This document shows positions 25,470 through 34,888 of a stretch of 64,000 nucleotides of DNA, piece by piece (position 1 is the stretch's first letter; every line of letters starts with the position of its first letter). The notes below the pieces were generated by a model. It did not search any database. It was not told where the DNA came from and saw nothing but the letters and a program-made list of their open reading frames with translations. Both the position numbers and the translations under genes were made by a program. Source of the DNA: Anabaena sp051781005 (GTDB lineage: Bacteria; Cyanobacteriota; Cyanobacteriia; Cyanobacteriales; Nostocaceae); contig NZ_JBPWOA010000023.1 in the NCBI RefSeq assembly GCF_051781005.1, positions 62,001-126,000 of the forward strand. The letters run 5' to 3'.

Positions 25470-25610
25470 TTTTACTATATTCTTGGGTTATAGCAACGAT
25501 TAAAAATCACCTAGGCTAGTACAAATATAGACTTCCCAAACATCCTCTTAATAATCATCAAATTAATCCTGTTAACCCTTAAATCTTGTTTTCATTAATC
25601 ACGAAGAAAA

Positions 25611-26696
25611 TTAACGTTTTGGCAAATTATTAAAACTATCAAGCAATTTCGCTTCTTGTTTTACATCTTCTAATTTCCGCGCTAATGAAATTGCCTGTTG
25701 GTAAAAATTACGGGCTTTAGAATAATTCCCTAACTTTTCATTAATTTGCCCAGAAGATGTTAAATACTTCAATTCTTCGGCGGGATTTTGTAGGAATTTA
25801 ACAACCTCAAACCGTTGTTCTAGTAAATCTAAAGCCCGTTCATAGCGACCAACAGCAGAATGAGCCGTAACTAAACCATCAATTGCTCGTAATTGGTTAG
25901 GACGATTAAAATTGATTTTAGCTAACCGCATTGCTGCCCCATAAGTACCTATGGTATTTTGATAGTCTCCGGCTTTGAGGTAGGCATCACCTAAGTTATT
26001 GAGAGTATTTATTTCACCAATAACATTACCAGTTTGACGGCGGAATATTAAAGCAGTTTCAGCTAATTTAATCGCTTGGTTATAATCACCCAATCTTGTA
26101 TATACCAGACTCAAATTACTAAGAGAAAGTCCTTGTCCTGCTATATTTTCCAAATTGCGAGACATTACCAGCGCATCTTGAATAGTTTCTCCTGCGGCTT
26201 TTGGTTCACCTTTTTGCAGCAAGAGTGTACCAAGATTATTGAGGGCAAAAATCTGATTTTCAAAGTCTTGATTATCACGAGCGATCCCTACCCGACGACG
26301 AAGAGCATCTTCTGCATCTTTGAGATTACCTAATTGAATATAGGCACTGGCCAGTAAATCATAAGTTAAACCCTGTGCTTTCATCTCACCAAGAGAGCGA
26401 TAAATCTCCAGTGCTTTTAATCCTGATTCAATCGTTTTAGCAATAGATCCTGATGTATATTGCTGCTGACCTAAACGCAGTAATCTATCAGCTTCTTCTC
26501 TTTGTGGTCTAATATTTAATTGTCTGCCAATAGGATGATTTAAAGGATTATGGATTTGTTTGGTAATATCAATAGCATTTGCAGCCGTGGGACTGAAAAA
26601 ACAAGCAGATATTACAAGATAAAAAATACCAACTTTGAATTTTTCAACATCTAAATTTAAAATTATCTGCTCTGGAAATAAATGACCCTGTTTCAT
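25611..26696 (-). CDS. Exported tetratricopeptide-repeat protein
   Basis: Protein of 361 residues. A hydrophobic N-terminal segment (KVGIFYLVISACFFSPTAAN, then AID) is a signal peptide preceded by a long n-region. Residues about 70-355 hold six or seven TPR units, e.g. GLTYDLLASAYIQLGNLKDA, NQIFALNNLGTLLLQKGEPK, GEINTLNNLGDAYLKAGDYQ and YLTSSGQINEKLGNYSKARN. TPR arrays bind partner proteins. Cyanobacterial relatives often carry a CHAT domain after such repeats, but none is present here. It is 89 bases downstream of the sigma-like gene on the same strand, so co-transcription is possible. Confidence 0.85.
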   Translation of the reverse strand: MKQGHLFPEQIILNLDVEKFKVGIFYLVISACFFSPTAANAIDITKQIHNPLNHPIGRQLNIRPQREEADRLLRLGQQQYTSGSIAKTIESGLKALEIYRSLGEMKAQGLTYDLLASAYIQLGNLKDAEDALRRRVGIARDNQDFENQIFALNNLGTLLLQKGEPKAAGETIQDALVMSRNLENIAGQGLSLSNLSLVYTRLGDYNQAIKLAETALIFRRQTGNVIGEINTLNNLGDAYLKAGDYQNTIGTYGAAMRLAKINFNRPNQLRAIDGLVTAHSAVGRYERALDLLEQRFEVVKFLQNPAEELKYLTSSGQINEKLGNYSKARNFYQQAISLARKLEDVKQEAKLLDSFNNLPKR

Positions 26697-26785
26697 AATG
26701 CTTACCGGTGAAATTATAGTAGAAGGTCTAAGAAAAAGGTTTAATTTTTAATACTAGAAGAGCTACTGTCGCATTTATACCTAAA

Positions 26786-27415
26786 TTAGAATTGGCTGAC
26801 ATCTTCGCCTAAGTAAATAGCGCGGATATCAGGAGGTAATTTGTCTTCTAGTATACGATAACCTTCTTCCAGAAAATTGGCTACTTCAATGGGAGAAAAA
26901 TTTTCTCCTTCAGCTTGAAGATAGGCTGCGATTCTAGTTTCACTCCAGTGGAAAGTTTGCGCCATCAAAACAATCAAACGTATTACTGGTGGTATTTGGT
27001 CTAATGCTTGTGCTACATAGCACCATAATGGTGGAGAGGTGTCTTTGAGTGAATAATGAATAGCCTCCGTTGGGGGTAGTTTAATTTCATTAATGCAGAC
27101 AGCGGTGATGTTGATTAACCAGTTTTGCAGGGTTAAGGTTTCCTGGCCTGTTTGCTGGCTAGTTAAATCGAGTCCACCGAGTTCATAATAGATATGTCGC
27201 CAGGTGAGAGCAAAGAGATAATCAGCTTGAACAGGCGATCGCGCCGAATGTTGAATCAAGGTGTAGACTATAGGACTATAGCGGCAAAAAATCACCGTAA
27301 AGTACTTGCCATAATCTGGATAACGCTGAAACAGACTCAGCAATTCTTGGTCACTGTGATGAAACAGCGACTTCACCAGGGGATGATTAGCTTCGGGAAA
27401 GTGAGGAATTTGCAC
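26786..27415 (-). CDS. Divergent ECF-like sigma-70 family protein
   Basis: Protein of 209 residues, soluble. The N-terminal half has the helical pattern of sigma region 2 (DQELLSLFQRYPDYGKYFTV, then IFCRYSPIVYTLIQ, AR.PVQADYLFALTWRHIYYE). The C-terminal half looks like region 4 (ALDQIPPVIRLIVLMAQTFH...TRIAAYLQAEG...VANFLEEGYRILEDKL). The spacing fits extracytoplasmic-function sigma factors, but conservation is weak and no anti-sigma gene is adjacent. A conserved cyanobacterial protein of unknown role is the alternative. The TPR-protein gene downstream could be a target or partner. Confidence 0.55.
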   Translation of the reverse strand: MQIPHFPEANHPLVKSLFHHSDQELLSLFQRYPDYGKYFTVIFCRYSPIVYTLIQHSARSPVQADYLFALTWRHIYYELGGLDLTSQQTGQETLTLQNWLINITAVCINEIKLPPTEAIHYSLKDTSPPLWCYVAQALDQIPPVIRLIVLMAQTFHWSETRIAAYLQAEGENFSPIEVANFLEEGYRILEDKLPPDIRAIYLGEDVSQF

Positions 27416-27628
27416 AAGCCTTTAAATAGTAGTGGTTAAAATATACAGGTTAATGGGTAATGGTTAATTGGGAATGGGTGATTGTTAATGGGTAAACTTC
27501 TTCCTCTTCCCTGTTCTCGGTTCCCTGTCACCGACATCAGAGTATGAGATAAACTAAAAAAGAGGACTTATTGTTAGTCTTAATCGACATTACTAAAAGC
27601 GGCTCCCTCATATAATATTCGTTTGTTC

Positions 27629-28225
27629 ATGGTTATAGCAGCTAGTTTGATACCATTCTTGGTTAGTCATTTTACTGTAGGCTCTTTTTTACCTTCTTTG
27701 CCCTTGGATAGCCTCTTCTCTACCCAAGGGATTATGATCATGTTGCTGGCGGCCTATGCTGGCGCAATGTGGATGTTCCTGACCAGCGCCCCCAAGGTAC
27801 ATACTGTGATGGTATCGGACTTGGAAATTGCCCGACAGTTGTATGAAGGGTTACTAGATTTGCCAGCAGCAGAAGTACCTTTGCACTATTACTACAACTA
27901 CGAACAAACCATTGGTGCAACAGGGATAGACCCGCTTTATATGTCCGCGAGTCCCAGTTGGTCAAATAAAATGATGAATAATGCCAATGATGGGTTGTGG
28001 TATCAATTAAAGAAAAATACCCAACTACACATCATTACTGGTGCAAGTTTGGGACTTAAAAATCAGCAACGTCACGTTTGTTTTGACCGTGACTGCTTGG
28101 AATTGATATTAATGCGTGTGGAAACACGGGGTTTAAAGTTTAAGATTCGCAACCAAAAGCCTTTAAATTTTTTGGTGAAAGATTACGAAGGGCGCGTAAT
28201 TGAATTGGCTGAAGTCGCAGCGTAG
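27629..28225 (+). CDS. Membrane-anchored glyoxalase-like (VOC fold) protein
   Basis: Protein of 198 residues starting at ATG 27629 (an in-frame TTG lies two codons earlier). Two hydrophobic segments (MVIAASLIPFLVSHFTVGSF and GIMIMLLAAYAGAMWMFLTS) are followed by a beta-alpha-beta module (VHTVMVSDLEIARQLYEGLL, then LPAAEVPLHYYYNY). A partner half ends with QRHVCFDRDCLELILMRVET and LVKDYEGRVIELAE. This is the order of a vicinal-oxygen-chelate domain, but the usual metal ligands are incomplete, so catalysis is doubtful. I believe it is a conserved cyanobacterial gene annotated as glyoxalase-like. Confidence 0.65.
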   Translation: MVIAASLIPFLVSHFTVGSFLPSLPLDSLFSTQGIMIMLLAAYAGAMWMFLTSAPKVHTVMVSDLEIARQLYEGLLDLPAAEVPLHYYYNYEQTIGATGIDPLYMSASPSWSNKMMNNANDGLWYQLKKNTQLHIITGASLGLKNQQRHVCFDRDCLELILMRVETRGLKFKIRNQKPLNFLVKDYEGRVIELAEVAA

Positions 28226-28244
28226 GGGCGGGGTCTCCCCGCCC
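28226..28244. repeat. GGGCGGGG palindrome, copy 1
   Basis: GGGCGGGG-TCT-CCCCGCCC immediately follows the stop of the VOC-like gene, so it may also act as part of its terminator. Sister copies are at 50638-50656, 54199-54217 and 57533-57551. Confidence 0.8.
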
Positions 28245-28334
28245 TCATAATTCATTTATCATAAGGGTGTGTTGGGGTTTTCCTGATATACCCTTAATAA
28301 TTTAATTGTCATTGGGAGCGAAGCCATTATCTAT

Positions 28335-31259
28335 TTAAACATCAAAACTTTGACCAAGTAGCTCTGGGTAAACGGGAATAAACGGTGCTTTTTCTTTGCT
28401 GAATCGAACCGCTAACTTTCTAGCTAAAAGAAATATCTCCTGGTCATATATATTTATTTCAGGAATCTGAATCAGCTTTGCTAAAGTTTCTGATGTCCCA
28501 ATCTCTGATAATGTTGATAATGCAATATTTTTAACTTCCCAGTGTTCGTGGTTTATTCCTGAGATAATAACTTCTTCCAATTCCCGCCAATCCAAAGTAT
28601 TTACTATTATCTCTTGCTTATAATCTAAAGCTAAAGTTACAAATTCTATAGGTTCAAGTTCGGCACATTTTTTCAAAAAATTAGAGAAAATTGGATCAAA
28701 GCCTTCAAAAATTCTAAGTTTTATTAAAGCCCTAGCTGCATTTTCTTTAACTTGTTCATCTTCATCAGTTTTGACAACAGAGATTAGTGGTTCAACAGCG
28801 TTAATATCTCCTATATCTCCTAAAGCTTGTGCAACTGCGCTTCTCAGTCTTGGATCATTATCATTAAGAACAGCAATCAAGGGTATAACTGCATCAGCTT
28901 CACCCATCTTACCTAAATCTTCTGCTGCTCCATATCTAACGTAGAATTCTGCATGATTGAGTTCTAAAATTATGTTTTTAACTGCCTGAGATATAGATGT
29001 TCCATAAAGCTTTGCTACTTCTTGCTTAAATGAGTTCTGTATCCAATTCTTCTCATCATCACTATGTTGTTTAAAACAAGAGTTTAATTCTTCATATTTT
29101 TGTGGATTCTCAATAGCAAATAAAGCCTAGTTTGCTCTATTCCTAACCGAAAAGTCTTTATTATTGGAAACTGAGTTTAATATCTCAATTACTTGAGGAG
29201 TTCCAATTTCAGCCAAAACATCTAAAATAGTATGTTCAAAGTTACTCTTTTCATTATTAAAAGCTTCGTTAAGAGCTTGTTGTAACTTTTTCAATATTTG
29301 TGAATCTGTTTTACAGATAGCAACCATAACCGATCTAATAAATCCAATGCGTGGGTAGCGACACCAAAGCTGATAAATTCTATTTATTATCTCTCTAACC
29401 AATTTGTGATTACTTTCTTTACCCTCAATCACACACCGTCCAGCTAGTAGTAGAAGGGTATTAAAAATATCATCTTTTTCGTTTTTAATTGTTTGCAATA
29501 ACTCTACAGGATTTTCCATCAATCCTGCCATTAAGCTTAATGTTTCATGCCATTCATAATCCCAAAAATGTGCTTTTGCTAATTTAACCCCATCTGCTGA
29601 ACCTTCCAAACAACAAGCTGTTAAATACTCTTGAAAAGTCCGATGTAAAAACAGATATTGGTCGCCATTTTCATGCAGCTTTTGTAAAATTCCGTCCTGT
29701 TCAGATAATTCTGTTATTAAACGAGTGCTAGTAATATTTTGAAAATCACTAGGAATATCATCTTTTCTCAAATAGCTATCAATAGATTTGCGAAGTTCAC
29801 GCATTGTAAAAATTTCTTGATTATTACAGCTAAATTGATAAGCTAGTTCTTCTAACAATTCTATTTTGACATCTATCCACCCATCCTCTACTTCTGGGTT
29901 ATGTGTTTTTCTCCATTTAGTAAGCATACATTTTACAGCTTGCTCATATACCTCACAGCGTCGCGCTGGTAGATTTATTCCTTTTTCTTGATACAAGCTG
30001 CAAATTAAAGATAATAACAAAGGATTTTGTACTAAACCATGAATTTGGGGTTTATTTTGCAATTCTCGAATTAAAGCAGCCGCAGAAATAGAATTATCAT
30101 TTATATATTCAGCCGCAATTTCAAACCAAGTTTCAATATATTGATTTATCTGTGTTTCATTAAAAGGAACAATCTCCACATCTTCAGCATTATCTAAAAA
30201 TCCCTTACTATAATCAACAATGCGAGATGTACAGATAATAGGACAGTTATAATTACGAAGGAAACTATTTAAGTTTTCTGATAACTTATTTCTAGACTCT
30301 TTCGGTACTTCATCCCGTGCATCTAATAGCAAAAGACATTTACCAATTTTTAATTTATCTGCTACAAAATCCTTAATATCAGGAAAATGTTTTTCATACT
30401 TTAACTCAAGCAATTTTAAAATAGCATCACTGACTTTTGCTATCGGCTCTTTAGTAGCGTCTGCTATTTCTGAAAGTCTGAGAAAGATAGGAACAACTAA
30501 ATCTTCCAGTGCTTGACTATTATCTTCCAAATTTTTCAGTGCTGCTTGGGCTGTTAAATAAGCCTCTCTTTTTAATAATGTACTTTTCCCCATCCCCGGA
30601 TCTGCCAACACCATTAAACGTTGATGCTGTTTTTTTGCTTCTGGCCAATCTACTTGAGTTCGTTTTAATTCTTCCAAACGATTGAGAGAGTAAGCACGTT
30701 TCATTTCTGCTTCTGACTCAGCGTAACTCCAAGTAGTTTCTATAGTGTGAGTGTATTTTCTTTCTAGCGTTACCTGAATAGGAATGTATTGGTCTTTGAG
30801 AATAATTGGTTGGGTTGTGTGAAATAGTTTGAGTTCGATGTGCTGAAAATCAGTGATTATCTGGTTGAGGAAATTACAAACAGCTTCTTTTTGTACCTGT
30901 TGATCAGGAATTACTTGATTTTGTGTCTTCTTCCATTCAGTAAACTTAGTTTCCCATAACCATTGGTAAGCTATTTTCCAAATACCTTTTTGTCCTGGTT
31001 CTATATTATCTGCTAATAAACAACCTTCAGTTTTTAAACAGGCATTAATTTTTTCTAAATTATTTGAAAATGTTACCTCCTTATTAGCAGGATCTCGATT
31101 CCATTGAATACTTCTTGAAAGCACATTATTAGCTTTGCCTTGATTATCTGGATGAAACCGACTGAGGAATACAGCATAGGTATCACCTGTAAAACTATAC
31201 TGTGTGCTTATTGCTTTTAAAAACTGGTCTTCTGGGGTAGTAGCGGCTGAAGGATTCAT
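28335..31259 (-). pseudogene. NACHT-NTPase with HEAT repeats, interrupted by one amber codon
   Basis: One gene of 974 codons split by a single in-frame TAG (29129-29127). Upstream of it 710 codons are open. Downstream the same frame stays open for 73 codons to MGEADAV and 190 more to the stop. Residues 1-200 are an uncharacterised effector-like N-terminus. The NACHT NTPase has Walker A DPGMGKST (220-227) and Walker B LLLLDARDE (309-317), then winged-helix and helical parts (LHENGDQYLFLHRTFQEYLT). HEAT repeats start near residue 690 and span the stop, e.g. VIPLIAVLNDNDPRLRSAVA, then QALGDIGDINAVEPLISVV. NACHT STAND proteins act in signalling or phage defence. The truncated form would lose most of its sensor repeats; readthrough is possible. 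Confidence 0.85.
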
Positions 31260-31373
31260 TTAAAAAGGCGTTTTCTATTTAATTCTATTTATCTCTATTT
31301 GTAAGCAATTTTATCTCTATTTGGCAACCCCTAAAGTCAACTTATGAAAAACAAATGACTTTAGGTACTAATT

Positions 31374-31631
31374 ATGAAATCTCAATTACAACTACAAATT
31401 GCTATTCAATATCCAGAAATTATTGCTTTAAACTGGTTAAATGCAAAGACAAAGAAAACATCAGAACTAGCAGCCCAACCAAAAGATAATAAAGCAAGAC
31501 TTCAAATCATTGAAAATGCTGTGATCACTTTTGCCAAGTTGGTTTCTCCAGCAGATGCAATTTGGTCTGTACCCACCCTCAAGTTATGCTTTATGGTGTT
31601 GAAATTCCTTCAAGAATCGCAAAATCGGTAA
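31374..31631 (+). CDS. Small hypothetical protein
   Basis: An 85-residue helical protein (MKSQLQLQIAIQYPEIIALN, then WLNAKTKKTSELAAQPKDNK). It is divergent from the NACHT gene with 114 bases between starts. No domain is recognised and there is no signal peptide. The coding pattern is reasonable, but with its small size the call is tentative. Confidence 0.4.
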   Translation: MKSQLQLQIAIQYPEIIALNWLNAKTKKTSELAAQPKDNKARLQIIENAVITFAKLVSPADAIWSVPTLKLCFMVLKFLQESQNR

Positions 31632-31644
31632 GTGCGTGGGCAGG

Positions 31645-31860
31645 CTAAATGCCTGCTACGTCATTATTTAAGGTAGACATAGTTTCCTCGTCATCATCTC
31701 CCCAAGTTTCTAACCAATCACCATCAACATCATCACAATACAAATAGGCTGCATCTAGCCCATGTTTCATGATATCAATTTCTAATTGACGGGCTGCTTC
31801 TAAATGTTGTAAAAATTTTTCTAATCTTTGTTGACGGTCAGTTAATTTTTGGTTAACCAT
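31645..31860 (-). CDS. Small acidic hypothetical protein
   Basis: A 71-residue protein from ATG 31860: MVNQKLTDRQQRLEKFLQHL, then EAARQLEIDIMKHGLDAAYL and a very acidic end (DDVDGDWLETWGDDDEETMS). A longer frame to 31953 is open but starts in less protein-like sequence. It is predicted to be a helix followed by an acidic tail. No family is recognised. It converges with the previous small gene at 31631, leaving 13 bases between stops. Confidence 0.45.
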   Translation of the reverse strand: MVNQKLTDRQQRLEKFLQHLEAARQLEIDIMKHGLDAAYLYCDDVDGDWLETWGDDDEETMSTLNNDVAGI

Positions 31861-31978
31861 AATTACTGATGTTAGTAAATAACAATTTCTACAAATAATC
31901 TTGCTGTTATTATTGCCAGTTGCACTGAATGCACGAACTCCTACAACTGGCACAATTTATCATTTCCAATTACTAACT

Positions 31979-32407
31979 TTATTTATGACCATCAAGTAAC
32001 GCATGATGAGAAAATATCCCCTTCAATTTCAAATTAGTAAATTCAATAACAGAATTGATTAATTCCTGTTGTTCTGAGTTTAAATCTAGTGACTCTAAGG
32101 CTTGATTAAGGTTACTACCAATATGTAATTCATGGGCAAGTTGTGTCCGTTGCGAAGAATCTAAAACTGCAAGAATCTCTTTATTTCTTCGTTGACGTAC
32201 AGCTTGGAGTTTTTGGCGTTCTTGGGGAGTCAAATCATCTACAGAAAATGCAATAATGTCGCTCGTATCTTCACCGAATGAGGTAAATATTACTTGAGGG
32301 GAAGTAAAAAAATTATTTGCTGATGCCACAGTAATCTCAGGTGATAAGAAATTACAAGCAACCACAAGCAATAACACAAACAACCGTTTTGTCAATTTAA
32401 TCATCAT
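31979..32407 (-). CDS. Exported Spy/CpxP-like helical protein
   Basis: Protein of 142 residues with a signal peptide (MMIKLTKRLFVLLLVVACNF, cleavage near TVASA). The mature part is helical, with an LTPQERQKLQAVRQRRNKEI segment and a second LNSEQQELINSVIEF segment; this spacing resembles LTxxQ-type periplasmic chaperones. It is probably periplasmic. The pattern similarity is modest, so function is tentative. Upstream to the CbbX-like gene (32408-32800, divergent) is a 390-base region in which I see only a likely promoter space. Confidence 0.6.
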   Translation of the reverse strand: MMIKLTKRLFVLLLVVACNFLSPEITVASANNFFTSPQVIFTSFGEDTSDIIAFSVDDLTPQERQKLQAVRQRRNKEILAVLDSSQRTQLAHELHIGSNLNQALESLDLNSEQQELINSVIEFTNLKLKGIFSHHALLDGHK

Positions 32408-32800
32408 GTTGAGATAAACCTAAATCAGATTCAAGGCTGGGGTATAGTCAAACCCTTATCATTTTCCTACTTATTAGGTAATACCATTTTTCTAAAAAAT
32501 TGATACATATCATTTCTTTCAGCCCTTCTATTTCAGGGCTTTGGGTGGCTCTTATATGTTTCAAAGTTAAAGTAAATAGGTATAAACCAATCAGTGGCTG
32601 AACAAATTTTACCAGTGACCAATGGCCAGCCCTCAGACTGTCTCTATATTGGAGGTGTGGTGAACGAGATAATGTTTTCTCTATGACTAAACAAAGGAAT
32701 TGATAATAAAGAAAAATATATAAGACACATTAATATTATGTTCTTTTATATTTCCCGACTCAACGCTATCATCAAGGTCATTAGTCCAGAGGAGATAGTC

Positions 32801-33739
32801 ATGAGTGAACAGATTTTGGAAACAGCAGCAGTTACTACAGTTACCCAAAATGGCGAAATTGATTTGGAGGCAGCTTTTCGGGAATCTCACGTCCAAGACA
32901 TCCTGGATAAGTTAGACCAGGAGTTAGTCGGCTTAAAGTCCGTCAAAAACAAAATCAAGGAAATGGCAGCTTTGTTGCTGGTTGACCGTATCCGTAAAAG
33001 TCTGGGTTTAACTGCCGGTGCGCCTAGTTTACACATGACTTTTTTAGGCAACCCAGGCATGGGTAAAACTACTGTAGCAATGCGGATGGCGGAAATTCTT
33101 TATCGCCTAGAATATATCCGTAAAGAAAATGTGATGTTGGTAACGAGAGATGATTTGGTTGGGCAAGGTATTGGACAAACTGCACCGAAAACTAGAGAAG
33201 TTTTAAACAATGCAATGGGCGGAGTTTTATTAGTTGACGAAGCTTATACTTTATACCGCCCAGATCATCCAGGTGATTTTGGTTTAGAAGCAATTGAAAT
33301 TCTCATGCAGGTAATGGAAAACCAGCGTGATGATTTAGTTGTGATTCTCGCTGGTTATAAAGAGCAAATGGAGAGATTTTTTCACAGTAATCCTGGGATG
33401 AACTCTCGCATTGGGTTACATATTGAGTTTAATGATTATAGTGTCGATAATTTGTTAATTATTGCCCAATCTATCCTGAAAACACAGCATTATTCTTTCA
33501 GTCCTGAAGCAGAACAAGCCTTCCGTGAGTATTTAATTAAACGGAAGACTATGCCTCATTTTGCAAATGCTCGCAGTGTCCGCAATGCTATAGATAGAGC
33601 GCGGTTACGTCAAGCCAATCGTTTATTGAGTAGTGGTAAAAAATTAAATAAGCAAGATTTAATCACTATCGAAGCGATAGATATTCTTGCTAGTCGAGTA
33701 TTTAGAGAAGGGGTTCCTGATTGCGAACCAGAAAGTTGA
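32801..33739 (+). CDS. cbbX: CbbX/CfxQ-type AAA+ ATPase
   Basis: AAA+ protein of 312 residues in the CbbX family. Start ATG 32801 is set by a GAGGAG Shine-Dalgarno sequence; the frame is open 21 codons further upstream. Features are the conserved opening LDKLDQELVGLKSVKNKIKE, LLLVDRIRKSLGL, Walker A GNPGMGKTT (83-91), the pore-loop region TRDDLVGQGIGQTAPKT, Walker B VLLVDEAY (142-149), and sensor/arginine-finger segments MENQRDDLVVILAGY and NPGMNSRIGLHIEF. CbbX remodels inhibited red-type (form IC/ID) Rubisco. Cyanobacteria normally use form IB, so its substrate here is unclear. No Rubisco or Calvin-cycle gene is nearby. Confidence 0.85.
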   Translation: MSEQILETAAVTTVTQNGEIDLEAAFRESHVQDILDKLDQELVGLKSVKNKIKEMAALLLVDRIRKSLGLTAGAPSLHMTFLGNPGMGKTTVAMRMAEILYRLEYIRKENVMLVTRDDLVGQGIGQTAPKTREVLNNAMGGVLLVDEAYTLYRPDHPGDFGLEAIEILMQVMENQRDDLVVILAGYKEQMERFFHSNPGMNSRIGLHIEFNDYSVDNLLIIAQSILKTQHYSFSPEAEQAFREYLIKRKTMPHFANARSVRNAIDRARLRQANRLLSSGKKLNKQDLITIEAIDILASRVFREGVPDCEPES

Positions 33740-33748
33740 TTAAGAATC

Positions 33749-33781
33749 AGATCCCCGACTTCTTGAAGAAATTGGGGATCT
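33749..33781. terminator. Hairpin between convergent cbbX-like and M48 genes
   Basis: AGATCCCC (33749-33756) pairs with GGGGATCT (33774-33781), and an inner CTTC/GAAG can extend the stem. It sits between the two 3' ends (33739 and 33794). The same ATCCCCGACTTCTT sequence is a frequent dispersed hairpin in Nostocales. Confidence 0.7.
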
Positions 33782-33793
33782 TAGGGTTTACTC

Positions 33794-34750
33794 TTATCTT
33801 TTCATTCGGTCAATTTCTTTTTGCAGTTCTTCAATTTGTTTCCGCAGTTTTTCAGCTTCATTTTCGGGGGTTTCAACTTTGACGTTGACTGCTCCGGTAG
33901 CAGGTGTTTGTTGATAGTTACCACGCTTGATTTCTTGATATTCTGCTGATACTGCCCAAGACCGTAAATAATGCAGGCGTTCAACTGGGAAAGGGTGAGT
34001 CAGCATCGTTCCTTGAGCGCCATTGTACATCAGAAATTTATATACTTGATTCAGCCCGTCATCATCTAGCGCCTGATATTTTTCAGACTGCGCGATAAAT
34101 TCTTGTAAACTACATTCGTTGGCATATTTGTTACTACCTCCAGAGATTTTCATCATTGAAGACATGACTGTATTTAAGTCATCTGTTACTAGTAAAGCTG
34201 CGCGATCTGCGGTTAGTTCGGCTTTGCGTCGCCATTCAAAAAAGGCATAAATCAAGGCTTGACTGACGAAATTTCCTAAACCGAAGGTTAATTCACCAAT
34301 GACGGAAGCGGCACTCATTGCCCACATGGCCATTTGAATTAAAATGGTATGACCACATTTAATATGCCCCAGTTCATGGGCTAACACTGCCCGAATCTCG
34401 GCTTCATTCAGTAAGTCTAGTATGCCTGTGTTGACTACTATGTAAGGATTTTCTTGTCCGAGAGCATGGCTATTAGCTTGGGGATTTTGTGAAATAAACA
34501 GTGCCGGTTCGGGGTAAATGTCCAAGTCCCGTACACATTCCCGAAATATCTGGTAAATAGTGGAATATTGGCGCGGTCCGACTTGGATGGCGTTACCCAT
34601 TAGATAGACTAACTGAGGGCGTTCATAAATAAATTCTACAAATTTACGAGCGATTAAATCAAATCCCGGTAAGCTTCGTAAGGCTTGCTCTGCTTGGCTA
34701 TCCAGTGGATGTCTGAAGGCTTCGCTGGAAATTCCTTTGTAAGTTGGCAT
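33794..34750 (-). CDS. M48-family zinc metalloprotease
   Basis: Protein of 318 residues with the gluzincin motif H125-E-L-G-H129 in VLAHELGHIKCGH and the downstream Glu in RRKAELTADRAALL. A hydrophobic segment (QMAMWAMSAASVIGELTFGL, then FVSQALIYAFF) lies between them, as in HtpX-like proteins. The last 35 residues form a charged coiled coil (AEKLRKQIEELQKEIDRMKR). Family members are membrane-associated proteases that handle misfolded membrane proteins. The N-terminus (YKGISSEAFRHPLD) is typical of the cyanobacterial group. It is convergent with the CbbX-like gene and divergent from the helicase-like gene. Confidence 0.9.
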   Translation of the reverse strand: MPTYKGISSEAFRHPLDSQAEQALRSLPGFDLIARKFVEFIYERPQLVYLMGNAIQVGPRQYSTIYQIFRECVRDLDIYPEPALFISQNPQANSHALGQENPYIVVNTGILDLLNEAEIRAVLAHELGHIKCGHTILIQMAMWAMSAASVIGELTFGLGNFVSQALIYAFFEWRRKAELTADRAALLVTDDLNTVMSSMMKISGGSNKYANECSLQEFIAQSEKYQALDDDGLNQVYKFLMYNGAQGTMLTHPFPVERLHYLRSWAVSAEYQEIKRGNYQQTPATGAVNVKVETPENEAEKLRKQIEELQKEIDRMKR

Positions 34751-34888
34751 AATTTAGGGGATAGGGGACAGGCAGGGAAGATTGGTAGGCAGGGGGCTGG
34801 GGGCAGGGAGCAGGGGAAAATTTTTCCCAATTACTCATTACCAATTACCCATTACCAATCACCACTGACTAATGACAACATAATAGAA

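Noticed and set aside
28907..29127. Possible frameshift or two separate genes in the NACHT/HEAT region
   Set aside because: Frame arithmetic shows exactly 73 open codons between the TAG and the next methionine in the same frame, so it is a single nonsense codon, not a frameshift or two genes.
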